From CAIKNB01 sp041658705 (GTDB lineage Bacteria; Patescibacteriota; Patescibacteriia; 2-12-FULL-60-25): a DNA stretch of 64,000 bases. The stretch is taken from assembly GCA_041658705.1 (NCBI GenBank), contig JBAZZT010000003.1, positions 68,326 to 132,325 on the forward strand, written 5' to 3'. Below the pieces are notes generated by a model. The model had not been told where the DNA came from and did not search any database. It saw only the letters and a list, made by a program, of their open reading frames with translations. Numbering within the stretch: position 1 is the first letter of the stretch; each line of letters starts with the position of its first letter. Below, piece after piece: positions 17,210 through 25,763 of the stretch. The position numbers and the translations under genes are program-made.

Positions 17210-18325
17210 ATGAGCAATAACCTCGCTGAACAACTCAAGAAGCTGCGCAGCGCAGAACGCCGGGTCAAACCCGACGAGGCGTGGGTCAAGACGACCCGCG
17301 GGACTTTGCTTATGCAGGTCAAGAACACGTTGCCTCCGGCGGCGCGCGTGACTCTCAAGACCAGGTTCTCCGGATTTTTCCGTTACGCTTTGCCGCGCGA
17401 GGCTGTGGTCTGGGTCCGTCGGCCGGCGCTGGCGGTCGCATCATTCTTGGTCCTGATCTTAGGCGGTTCCATCATGTCGGTTTCGGCGGCTGAAAAATCT
17501 TTGCCGGGAGACTTCCTGTATACCCTCAAGCTGGCGACCGAACAGGCACGCATGATCATGACCACGTCCAACGAAGACAAAGTCAAACTCAAGACCGAAT
17601 TTACGTCGCGCCGCGTCGAGGAGCTGAAGATCGTGGTCAAGGCGCCGAGCCCGGTAGACAAGCCGCAGCGCGTGGCGCAAGTCACCGAGATTTTGAAGCG
17701 CGACATGACGACGCTCAAGGAGCAGCTCAACGAAGTCTCCAAGGAAGGCCCGGCTGATAAAGCGGTCGAGATGGCCAAGCTGGTCGATCAAAATTCGAAC
17801 CAAGTCATCGCCGCGCTGCAAGAGACGAAGTCGGACGTCACGGCGGAGACCAAAGAGAAAATCACCGAGGCGCAATCCGCCGCGGCAGATACGGGCGTCA
17901 AAGCCATCGAAGTGCTGGCCCAGAAGCATCAAGAGTCCAACGACTCGGTGCCGGCCTCCGACGTAGCGCAAGCCATCCAGGATCATGCCAAGACCGTGGC
18001 TGATGCGACTTTGCAATACGTTTCCTCGACCGGTCCGACCATGTTGTCCTCGACGACTTCGGCAACGGGCACGGCGGCCACTTTGAATGATCTGCAATTC
18101 GCTTCCACGACCGCCTCGACTACTTCGAGTCTTTTGCCGTCCTTGGTCGATCAGATGAAAGACGCCACCACCCAGGCTTTTGCCTATCAAAAAGCCGCCG
18201 ACCAATTAGCTGCCTCAAGTTCGACGGCGGCCGATGCGGCTGCGGCTGCGGCGAGCGGAACGACGGATATCATACCCATCACATCCGGCGCCACCACGAC
18301 CAGCGGAACAACGCCAAAACTATAA
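17210..18325 (+). CDS. DUF5667-type membrane protein next to ECF sigma factor
   Basis: 371 residues. The first 70 residues are cytoplasmic, basic and helical. One membrane segment (about 73-95, LAVASFLVLILGGSIMSVSA) is followed by the LPGDFLYTLKLATEQARM pattern typical of DUF5667, then a long helical Glu/Lys/Ala-rich region and a Thr/Ser/Ala-rich low-complexity tail. The family's biochemical role is not established. Its place after an ECF sigma gene suggests an anti-sigma or sensor role, which is inference. ATG 17210 follows TGC-TAGGTC by six bases, an imperfect version of the leaderless promoter geometry. Confidence 0.7.
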   Translation: MSNNLAEQLKKLRSAERRVKPDEAWVKTTRGTLLMQVKNTLPPAARVTLKTRFSGFFRYALPREAVVWVRRPALAVASFLVLILGGSIMSVSAAEKSLPGDFLYTLKLATEQARMIMTTSNEDKVKLKTEFTSRRVEELKIVVKAPSPVDKPQRVAQVTEILKRDMTTLKEQLNEVSKEGPADKAVEMAKLVDQNSNQVIAALQETKSDVTAETKEKITEAQSAAADTGVKAIEVLAQKHQESNDSVPASDVAQAIQDHAKTVADATLQYVSSTGPTMLSSTTSATGTAATLNDLQFASTTASTTSSLLPSLVDQMKDATTQAFAYQKAADQLAASSSTAADAAAAAASGTTDIIPITSGATTTSGTTPKL

Positions 18326-18601
18326 ATCACATCTGCGCCTCGCAGGGCGGCTGTCGCAAGAGAGCCTTCCTGACGGGCGGGGGATGCACCTCGGACGCAC
18401 GTCCCGTATTACGGGATCCGCGTCAAAGGTAACGGCCAGCCATTGGCCGGCCCCACACGTCCGCTCGTTGCACATAACAAGCTTCGTCATCAAGGTCGAT
18501 TCCGCGAAAGCGGTCGGCGAGGCGTATTATTCAGTAAGTGCCTGTTGATTCTTTCCTGGATCTCCAGGCATGGAACACATCAAACCCTTTTACGGGTTCA
18601 T
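18326..18601 (+). other. Structured leader upstream of the surface-layer-like gene
   Basis: 276 bases without a gene. Several short perfect hairpins are visible: around GTCCCGTATTACGGGAT (about 18401-18418), GGCCAGCCATTGGCCGGCC (about 18431-18451), CCGCGAAAGCGG, GCCTG...CAGGC (about 18540-18570) and AACCCTTTTACGGGTT (about 18581-18598), the last directly before the ATG. The base composition is GC-rich and unlike the repeats elsewhere. It may be a stabilising or regulatory 5' UTR of a highly expressed gene. No known riboswitch core was recognised. Confidence 0.5.
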
Positions 18602-21600
18602 ATGACAAAAACATTTAAGAAGGCCTTTTCGACGCTCGTCTCCTTGACGACCATCGTCTGGTCGGTCGGCATCGGCACGCTGGTTATGCCCAGCGTGGCT
18701 TCCGCTGCCACCCTCTCGGCCGGTGATCTGATCAAGGCTTCGGGTCCGGCCGTATATTATTACGCCACGGACGGGAAGCGTTACGTTTTCCCCAACGAAA
18801 AGACTTATTTCTCGTGGTATGTCGATTTTTCGTCAGTCAAAACGATCACTGACGGCGAATTGGCTGCCGTCACCATCGGCGGAAACGTCACCATCCGCCC
18901 CGGTACCAAACTCGTTAAGATCACGACCGACCCCAAGACGTATGCCGTCACCAAGTGCGGCACGCTGCATTGGATCGAGAGTGAATCAATAGCCAAGGCG
19001 CTTTACGGCGATGCTTGGGCTACACGCGTAGTCGACGTACCGGATTCATTCTTCGTCAACTACAGCGTCGGTTCCTCGGTCGCGACCAACGTCCACCCGG
19101 ACGGTTCATTGGTCTCGTACACCGGCGACACCAGCACGTACGTGGTACAGAGCGGCGCCAAGCGCAAGATTGCGTCTGACGCAGCTTTTGCCGCCAACGG
19201 CTGGAACAAGCTGAACGTTATCCCGACCACCATCACCTACGGCAACGGCTCCGATGTGACCGGCCGCGAAGCTGACTTCGCGGACACGGTTTGCGCCGGC
19301 GCTACGCCTGGCGTGACTGGTGCGTTGACGGTGGCTTTGGCTTCCGACACCCCGGCTGGCATGACGCTGCCGAAGGGCGCTTCATCCGTGCCGCTCGTCA
19401 AGGTTAACCTGACCGCAGGTTCCGCTGACGTGGCGATCTCCGGCTTGAGCTTCCATCGCGTGGGCGTAGGTGCCACTTCCGACTTCGCAAACATCTACCT
19501 GTATGACCAGGATGGCAATCGCCTGACCACAGGCCGCAGCATCAACTCCACCACCAACATGGTGGAATTCAACGCTGTCTCCTTGACGGTCCCGGCGAAT
19601 GGCATGAAGTCGGTTTATGTCTATGGCGACGTCGCTCCCACCCCGACAGCCACCGGCGGCCAGCACTCATTTGAAGTGTTGGATGCCGCTTCGGTCGTCG
19701 TCTCGGGCAGCGCCACGGTCTCGGGTTCCTACCCGATCCGCGGTAATGTCTTCACCATCGGCTCATCGGCTTCAGCTCGCTTGGATGTACTCAAGGGCAC
19801 CACGCCTAACAATCCGACCATCGGATCGAAGGATGTGGAGATCTCCAACTTCAAACTCACGGCCAACACCCATGACATCAGCGTGAGCCAGATTTCCGTG
19901 TACCAAGCCGGCTCGGTGACCAACTCGGACCTGACCAACTTCAAGCTGTACCAGGGTACGACCGTCGTCGCGACGGCTGCCGCGGTCTCCTCGAACGGTC
20001 ACATCGTCATCAAGTTCAGCCCCGCCTATGTCGTAGCCAATGGCACGACCAAGGTGTTCTCGCTGCGCGCTGACGTTGCCGGTCGCGCCGCTCGCACCAT
20101 CAAGACCTACACCGAATATTCGACTGACGTAACAGCGCTTGACACCATGTACAGCGCCGGCGCGCAGATCGATATCGCGACCAATGGTAGCTTTGATGGC
20201 ACGGGTACCAACTTCATCGAAGTCACGACCCAAGGCGGTCAGTTGACCAATGCCTCCAACGGCCCGGTGACGTCCAACGTCTCCAAGGGCGCGCTCGCCG
20301 TCCAGTTCTACAAGTTTGCTCTGACCTCGCCGGATAACACCCTCGAGATCCGCAACTTGCGCTTCACCCTGAACGACGTGTCGGGCGGTGGTTGTAAGGT
20401 CTATGACGCGACCAACAGCGTGGCCTACTTCCGCAGCATCAAAGTCGTCAACTTGGACACAGGCAAGACCTGGATGGGCCCCAAGGAATTGACGGCTGAT
20501 GCCGATGCCACCTCACTCGTCTTCTCGGATTCGCAGAACATCGCCGCCGGCCAAACCGTGAACCTCGCGGTCGTGTCTGACCTGGCGAACGTGGCGACTA
20601 CCGACTTCATCGATTGCGGTTACAACGTGAGCTTCGTGGCCTTCGGCAGCACGGACGTCCGCGTAGTGGAAACAGGTGAATACCTTTCCATCACCAAGAT
20701 CGTCCCGAACACCGCCGTCACGGGCAACACCATGACCGTCAAGGCTTCCAGCCTGACCATGGATCTGGGTTCCACCCCGAACTCGCAAACCATCGTGAAG
20801 AAGCAGCAGAACGTTCCGGTGTCCAGCGTCGTGCTGACCGCATCGAACCAGTCTGACATCACGATCACGAGCTTGACGCTCGGAGGCCAGGCCGCTTTGT
20901 CCACCTCCGGCAACGCCTTCGGTTCAGCCGGTGCGCTCACCGCCTTTGCGTTGCGCGTCACTTCGCTCGCTTTGTTCGACGGTACGACCCAGGTCGGTCT
21001 GGCCAAAGCCCCGGATACAACCACGGGCAAAGCCCAGATCTCCAACATGAACCTGGTCATCCCCAAGGGCACGAGCAAGACGCTGACCGTCAAAGCTTCC
21101 TTCTCGTCCACGGCTTCCACCACAGCGCCTTACGACCAAGTGGCAGTAGGCGTAGCGTTGGCGGCTGACGTTTCGGCCCAGGATGCAGATTCCAACTCGG
21201 TCACCCCGACCATCGGCGTGGCCCTGAACAAGGAAGCTACTCTCGTCGCTCCGGCCGTCATCACGACCATCCGCGCCAGCGGTATCATGACCGTCGCCGC
21301 GGACGCCATGCCGACTTCAGTCATCGTAGTCGCCGGTAAGGACGCTTGGGTACCCTTCGCTTCATACAAGGCAACCGCCCAGTATGAAGACATCTCGATC
21401 GATCGCATCGCAGTCGTGGCCAGCTCGACCACCGGCGGTGTGACAGCCGATAACGCCGACTTCTCCGCTGTGGCCATCGCCTACAATGGCGCAGTCAAGG
21501 GCCAAGGCACGTTGTCTTCCGGTGCGACCGGTACAGCGGATATCGACCTCACGGGCAACCTGCTCACAGTACCTAAGGACGGCTCGCTGTCCTTCCAGGT

Positions 21601-22483
21601 CTGGGGCAAGCTGTCCGCCGTCGCGCCTTCCAGCTCGGTCGGCGGCGCCACGACAGGCGTATCCCGCTCGGGCCATGCCCCGCGGCTCGGCTTGAACTAT
21701 CGGCTCCTGGATCCCAACTGGGATGCCAACTACGCCGCCAAGCACAACATCCGGGCGACCGGTGCGGCTTCCGGCGAACGTATCTACGCTGCTGAAGGCG
21801 CCGCCCATGGCAACATCATGGTGCTCCGCAAGACGCAGCCGATCGTGACCAAGCAATCGCTCACCTCCACCACCCTCGCCAACATTGATCTGGACCTCTT
21901 CAAGTTCCAGATCGCGGCTGATGCCCAGGGTTCGGTGTCCTGGAAGCAAGCTGTGTTCAGCTTCTCCAAGACCGCAGCGATCGGCTTGACCAACTTCCGC
22001 CTGCGTCGCGGAACGACTGACCTTGACACTGCCACCTACGCCATCACTAACGGCACCACCACAGCCGACCTGAAAGCAGGCGCTTTGGACGCCGGTGTGA
22101 ACAGCGGCTACATCATCGTCAGCATGAGCCCGGGTAACGAGGAGTCGATCTCCAGCTCGGGTAACCCCTACACGATCCATGCCACGGTTTCCGGTGCAGC
22201 TTCGGGCAATAGCGTGGCCTTGTCCATGTACAAGGACCCGACCGCCCCGATTGTGACCGGCTACCTGGTGAATAGCGCTGCTTGGGGACAGTTTGGCTCT
22301 AGCGCCAACATCTTCAACATCGACACCGGTGCTGCTCCGCAGGCTGCTGCGGCCGCTACCGGCACGTTCCTGTGGTCAGACCAGTCTGAAGTACCGCACA
22401 GCGCGGCCGCCCAGACCTCGCGTGATTGGACAAACGATGTCTACATCAACGATCTGTCACAGACCCAAGCCCTTAGCCTGTAA
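18602..22483 (+). CDS. Surface-layer-like secreted protein
   Basis: 1293 residues from ATG 18602; upstream in-frame codons to 18443 lack similarity and contain the leader hairpins. Signal peptide about 1-36 (ASAA cleavage region). Residues about 37-225 contain two related units (LIKASGPAVYYYATDGKRYVFPNE, then a CGTLHWI unit and TSTYVVQSGAKRKIASD) that I know from patescibacterial surface-layer-like proteins. The remaining 1000 residues are Thr/Ser/Val/Ala-rich beta domains, many with PKG or PANG turns. Codons are strongly C-ending, consistent with high expression. It lies downstream of an ECF sigma/DUF5667 pair. It likely forms or decorates the cell envelope. No SLH anchoring domain is seen. 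Confidence 0.8.
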   Translation: MTKTFKKAFSTLVSLTTIVWSVGIGTLVMPSVASAATLSAGDLIKASGPAVYYYATDGKRYVFPNEKTYFSWYVDFSSVKTITDGELAAVTIGGNVTIRPGTKLVKITTDPKTYAVTKCGTLHWIESESIAKALYGDAWATRVVDVPDSFFVNYSVGSSVATNVHPDGSLVSYTGDTSTYVVQSGAKRKIASDAAFAANGWNKLNVIPTTITYGNGSDVTGREADFADTVCAGATPGVTGALTVALASDTPAGMTLPKGASSVPLVKVNLTAGSADVAISGLSFHRVGVGATSDFANIYLYDQDGNRLTTGRSINSTTNMVEFNAVSLTVPANGMKSVYVYGDVAPTPTATGGQHSFEVLDAASVVVSGSATVSGSYPIRGNVFTIGSSASARLDVLKGTTPNNPTIGSKDVEISNFKLTANTHDISVSQISVYQAGSVTNSDLTNFKLYQGTTVVATAAAVSSNGHIVIKFSPAYVVANGTTKVFSLRADVAGRAARTIKTYTEYSTDVTALDTMYSAGAQIDIATNGSFDGTGTNFIEVTTQGGQLTNASNGPVTSNVSKGALAVQFYKFALTSPDNTLEIRNLRFTLNDVSGGGCKVYDATNSVAYFRSIKVVNLDTGKTWMGPKELTADADATSLVFSDSQNIAAGQTVNLAVVSDLANVATTDFIDCGYNVSFVAFGSTDVRVVETGEYLSITKIVPNTAVTGNTMTVKASSLTMDLGSTPNSQTIVKKQQNVPVSSVVLTASNQSDITITSLTLGGQAALSTSGNAFGSAGALTAFALRVTSLALFDGTTQVGLAKAPDTTTGKAQISNMNLVIPKGTSKTLTVKASFSSTASTTAPYDQVAVGVALAADVSAQDADSNSVTPTIGVALNKEATLVAPAVITTIRASGIMTVAADAMPTSVIVVAGKDAWVPFASYKATAQYEDISIDRIAVVASSTTGGVTADNADFSAVAIAYNGAVKGQGTLSSGATGTADIDLTGNLLTVPKDGSLSFQVWGKLSAVAPSSSVGGATTGVSRSGHAPRLGLNYRLLDPNWDANYAAKHNIRATGAASGERIYAAEGAAHGNIMVLRKTQPIVTKQSLTSTTLANIDLDLFKFQIAADAQGSVSWKQAVFSFSKTAAIGLTNFRLRRGTTDLDTATYAITNGTTTADLKAGALDAGVNSGYIIVSMSPGNEESISSSGNPYTIHATVSGAASGNSVALSMYKDPTAPIVTGYLVNSAAWGQFGSSANIFNIDTGAAPQAAAAATGTFLWSDQSEVPHSAAAQTSRDWTNDVYINDLSQTQALSL

Positions 22484-22490
22484 TTCCAAC

Positions 22491-22637
22491 CAGGCTTCGG
22501 CCTGAACGGATACATGGCGAAACGTTGGGGCGGGATCATCCCGCCCCAACCCAGGGATTCGGTGCTCTCGATTCGTCGGGAAGCACTACCAAGACCCGGC
22601 TTGTCGCGTTCTACGCGGCTTTGGCTGGGTCTTTGGT
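22491..22637 (+). other. Cluster of three hairpins downstream of the surface-layer-like gene
   Basis: CAGGC-TTCG-GCCTG (22491-22504, a stable UUCG tetraloop), a perfect 12-base stem with a 3-base loop (22524-22550), and a wider stem ACCAAGACCC / GGGTCTTTGGT (22588-22597 with 22627-22637). There is no long T-run. They probably stabilise the 3' end of an abundant mRNA or terminate it. Confidence 0.6.
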
Positions 22638-22698
22638 ATCTGGGGGAAAAATTAGAGGGTAGAGAGTAGCCAACCTGGGAAACGTGGGAAAAATCATT

Positions 22699-22804
22699 GT
22701 CATCCTGAGCGAAGCGCTAGCGAAGTCGAAGGACCTTTATCAGCATCGGTTTAGAGTTTTCTTATAAAGGTCCTTCGACTCGCTTGAAGCTCGCTCAGGA
22801 TGAC
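22699..22804. repeat. REP-like palindromic element, same subfamily as 4411-4544
   Basis: Ends GTCATCCTGAGC and GCTCAGGATGAC are inverted, inner AAGGACCTTTAT / ATAAAGGTCCTT inverted. It is itself bracketed by inverted short words AGAGGGTAGAG (about 22663) and CTCTACCCTCT (about 22871), so a repeat is nested within a larger inverted structure. Confidence 0.8.
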
Positions 22805-22895
22805 AATGATTTTTAGGTCAGGTCTTGGCTACCGTCTACCGACGTGGGCGCATGACTATGCGCCCCTACGCTCTACCCTCTATTCATCAACTAAT

Positions 22896-22925
22896 TTGTA
22901 ATTTTTCTTAACGAGATGCTATGCT
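22896..22925 (+). promoter_or_regulatory. Promoter of the ligase/TPR gene
   Basis: TTGTAA (22896-22901), an 18-base spacer with TGC before the -10 TATGCT (22920-22925). It overlaps the in-frame ATG at 22921 and supports ATG 22939 as the real start. Confidence 0.5.
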
Positions 22926-22938
22926 TGTCGCCATCTCT

Positions 22939-25299
22939 ATGAACAGAAACAACCAAATAAAGTGGCTAAAGGCGATCGTATACGCGGGTATTTATGGAGG
23001 ATTGCTCATGCCGCTCGTCTTTGTGCCGGTCGTCATCTTCCCTTTCGTTTTCTCGAAACTTTTGGTCTATCAGATATTGATCGGACTGACTTTTCCCGCT
23101 TACCTTATATTGGCCTGGGTGGAGCCGAAGTATCGACCGCGTTTTCGCCCCCTTTACGGGGCTATCCTGGCTTATTTCGTAGCCCTGGCGTTGTCGGTGA
23201 TTTTTGCCGTGGATCCGCAGCGTGCTTGGTGGGGCAATCAAGAGCGGATGAACGGATTGTTTACGCTGTTGCATTTTTTCCTGTGGCTGACCATGGCTGT
23301 ATCGCTCATCAAGACTTGGCAACAATGGCGAAAATTGATCATTTATGAAGTCGCTCTCTCCGCGTTCATGGCCATCGTGGCGCTGTTGCAGATTCCTTTT
23401 CCTCGCCTACTCATGTTCCCGGCTGGTTCGAGAGTCGGCGGACTTTTGGATAACCCCATTTACATGGCCGGTTATCAGATCTTCAACCTGTTCTTCATCC
23501 TGCTGTTGTGGCTCAAGAACAGTTCGCGATCATTCAAGTTGTGGCTCGTAGGTTTCGCTGTGTTGGACATCGGCGCCTTCATCGCGGCCGAATCGCGCGG
23601 CGCCTTGGTCGGATTGTTCGCGGCGATCGCGACCTTCATGACCATGTATCTGTTTTTATCTCCCAGCCGCAAAGCCAAACTCACCGCCATCGGACTGACC
23701 TTGGTCGTAGCTTTGTCCTACGGTACACTTTTGTTGCTACGCGATACGCAACTGGTCAAGAGTTCTCCGCTGGCACGTCTGACCAATTTCAGCGAGACGT
23801 TGGATACCCGGTTGATCGCTTGGGATATAGGTTGGAATGGTTTCCTTGAGCGGCCGCTGACCGGTTGGGGCTTGGATGATTTTCACATCATCTTCAACGA
23901 ACACTACAATCCGAAGTCGCTGGAGTTCGGATATTACGAGACTTGGTTCGATCGGGCGCATAACACCGTCATCGACGTCCTGTCTATGACCGGTTTGTTC
24001 GGGATCCTGACTTTCATCGGGATTTGGGTCGCGCTGTTCTGGAGCGTGCTCCGGGCCTATCGCAAAAAATGGATCGATATCCCGCTGGCTAGCTTGTTCA
24101 TCGGTTTGCCCATCGGCTATTTCGTCCAAAACCTGTTCGTCTTCGACCAACCGGCGGGTTTCGTGATGAGCTTTTTGCTTTATGCCTTTATCATCTGCGC
24201 CAGCACGGCTCAATTCGGCGGAGTCAGCGGCGAGGAAAAAGTTCCCGTCGCGGCCAATGTTACCAATAAGCTGCGCTCGGTCCCGTGGTACGCCTTTGCC
24301 ATCTTGCAGGCCGTGGCCCTCGTCCTCGTCTGGAGGACTTCGGTGTTGCCGGGCTATGCGTCGGTCTTGAGCATCAAAGCCAATAATTATTTCAGCGCCG
24401 GTAACTTCGCGGATTCCTTGACCTACGCCAAACAAGCCGCGGCTATCCCCACGCCGTATCTGGATGAGCAGACTTTTTTGCTGGCGCGCAACTTGATCAC
24501 TTTAGTCGACAACGGAATCGTGCCGGATAAATACCCGCAATGGAGGGAGTGGCATGATTTGGTGGTCAAGGTGACCAACGAGCATCTCAAGGATCATCCG
24601 GAAAATACCCATCCGCATTTCATCTACGCGCGGTTTTTGCACAGCATGTCGCGTTTCGTCCCGGAGGATGCGGCCTTGGCCGAGCAGCAATATAAAGAAG
24701 CGCTGCGTACCAGCCCTAAACGGCAACAGCTCTTGTTCAGCTTGGGTCGGTTCTATCTGGAGCGCGGCCTCAAAGACCAAGGCATCGAAGTCTTGAAGCA
24801 AGCCATGGAGTTGAATCCTAATGTCGGGGAGAGCCACTGGTATTACGGCTTGTCGCTCCTGTACGACAAGAATGACCTCAAAAACGGCGCGCTGGAGACG
24901 ATCAAGTCACAGACTTCAAAGACCCCATACAACATGCAAGATGCGCGTGAAGCCGTGGGTTTGGCGGCGGCTTATCGTCTGGCCGACGATCGTGAAGGCT
25001 TCAAGAAACTCATGGTCAAATTGCCCAATCTGTCGGGCGGCAGCATCGAGACTTATCTTGAAATCGCCAAGAGCGCCGAAGCGCTGGGACTGATAGAAGA
25101 GCGCAACTTGATCCTCGGCGCGTTGGAACAAGCTCAACCCGCCTTCGGCTTGCGGCTTACACCGTTGCAGAAAGGCAGCGCGACTTCCATCGCTGACAGC
25201 TTCAGGCTGACCGAGAATCTAGCGGTCACTTCGACTCAATCGACTACGACCGCCACCACGACCTCGGCCGCACCGACCGGATCGGGACCGAGGAAATGA
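22939..25299 (+). CDS. O-antigen ligase-type protein with C-terminal TPR domain
   Basis: 786 residues from ATG 22939 (an ATG at 22921 lies in the -10 box). About eleven membrane segments in the first 480 residues. WWGNQERMNGL near residue 95 and GWGLDDFHIIFNEHY ... FDRAHNTVIDVL near residues 310-345 match the Wzy_C/O-antigen ligase family, with the conserved His of the extracellular loop. From about residue 490 the protein is soluble, with tetratricopeptide-like helices (QQYKEALRTSPKRQQLLFSLGRFYLERG), and it ends in a Thr-rich tail. Known family role: transfer or polymerisation of lipid-linked glycan outside the membrane, here possibly onto surface proteins. Placed between the surface-layer-like gene and the polysaccharide locus. 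Confidence 0.82.
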   Translation: MNRNNQIKWLKAIVYAGIYGGLLMPLVFVPVVIFPFVFSKLLVYQILIGLTFPAYLILAWVEPKYRPRFRPLYGAILAYFVALALSVIFAVDPQRAWWGNQERMNGLFTLLHFFLWLTMAVSLIKTWQQWRKLIIYEVALSAFMAIVALLQIPFPRLLMFPAGSRVGGLLDNPIYMAGYQIFNLFFILLLWLKNSSRSFKLWLVGFAVLDIGAFIAAESRGALVGLFAAIATFMTMYLFLSPSRKAKLTAIGLTLVVALSYGTLLLLRDTQLVKSSPLARLTNFSETLDTRLIAWDIGWNGFLERPLTGWGLDDFHIIFNEHYNPKSLEFGYYETWFDRAHNTVIDVLSMTGLFGILTFIGIWVALFWSVLRAYRKKWIDIPLASLFIGLPIGYFVQNLFVFDQPAGFVMSFLLYAFIICASTAQFGGVSGEEKVPVAANVTNKLRSVPWYAFAILQAVALVLVWRTSVLPGYASVLSIKANNYFSAGNFADSLTYAKQAAAIPTPYLDEQTFLLARNLITLVDNGIVPDKYPQWREWHDLVVKVTNEHLKDHPENTHPHFIYARFLHSMSRFVPEDAALAEQQYKEALRTSPKRQQLLFSLGRFYLERGLKDQGIEVLKQAMELNPNVGESHWYYGLSLLYDKNDLKNGALETIKSQTSKTPYNMQDAREAVGLAAAYRLADDREGFKKLMVKLPNLSGGSIETYLEIAKSAEALGLIEERNLILGALEQAQPAFGLRLTPLQKGSATSIADSFRLTENLAVTSTQSTTTATTTSAAPTGSGPRK

Positions 25300-25763
25300 C
25301 AGAATGCGATCATCCAAACGCGTAGGCTCAAAGTATCCAGGTGGGGTCTGGGGCCGAGAGTTGAGCTAACCGCAAGAACGCTTAACTATATACATGTAAG
25401 CGAATTCGAGGCCCCAGCGGTTTTTGCATACTTTTTGGCGGCAAAAAGTATGAGGTGCATTTGATTTGTTTTTTTGCCTTGCCCCGAAATGGTCCGATAG
25501 GTACGATTTGAGGCAATGAGCGGATCGAGGTTTTTCCGAGTGTCGGCGGTCAAACGGGACTTCGTCACTTTCCGCGTGGAAAGTGACCAAAGACGCCGGG
25601 GGTCTGCTATACGCTGCAGGTATGTCTCTTGGTTCATCTTGCGGTTGGCTTGACGCAAACCCCCGGACCCCCGCCTGATTGGCTAGAGGAGAGATAGGGA
25701 TGGAATACTCTCTGGATTACCCGGTTGGACCGGGTAATGACAGAGGAAAGAAACACGCCGGTC
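25300..25763. repeat. Non-coding region with two perfect hairpins and a dispersed repeat
   Basis: No credible gene; short open frames on the minus strand here are composed of repeat sequence. CATACTTTTTG / CAAAAAGTATG form an 11-base stem with a GCGG loop (25427-25452). GTCACTTTCC / GGAAAGTGAC form a 10-base stem with a GCGT loop (25564-25587). At 25708-25743 the TACCCGGTT/ACCGGGTA word seen at 1478 recurs. Confidence 0.65.

Noticed and set aside
18443..18601. Upstream extension of the surface-layer-like protein
   Set aside because: The extra 53 codons contain leader hairpins and would place the signal peptide internally.
25386..25658. Minus-strand 90-codon open frame in the gene-free stretch
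   Set aside because: It is composed of hairpins and repeat sequence, has no start signal and overlaps another equally poor frame.
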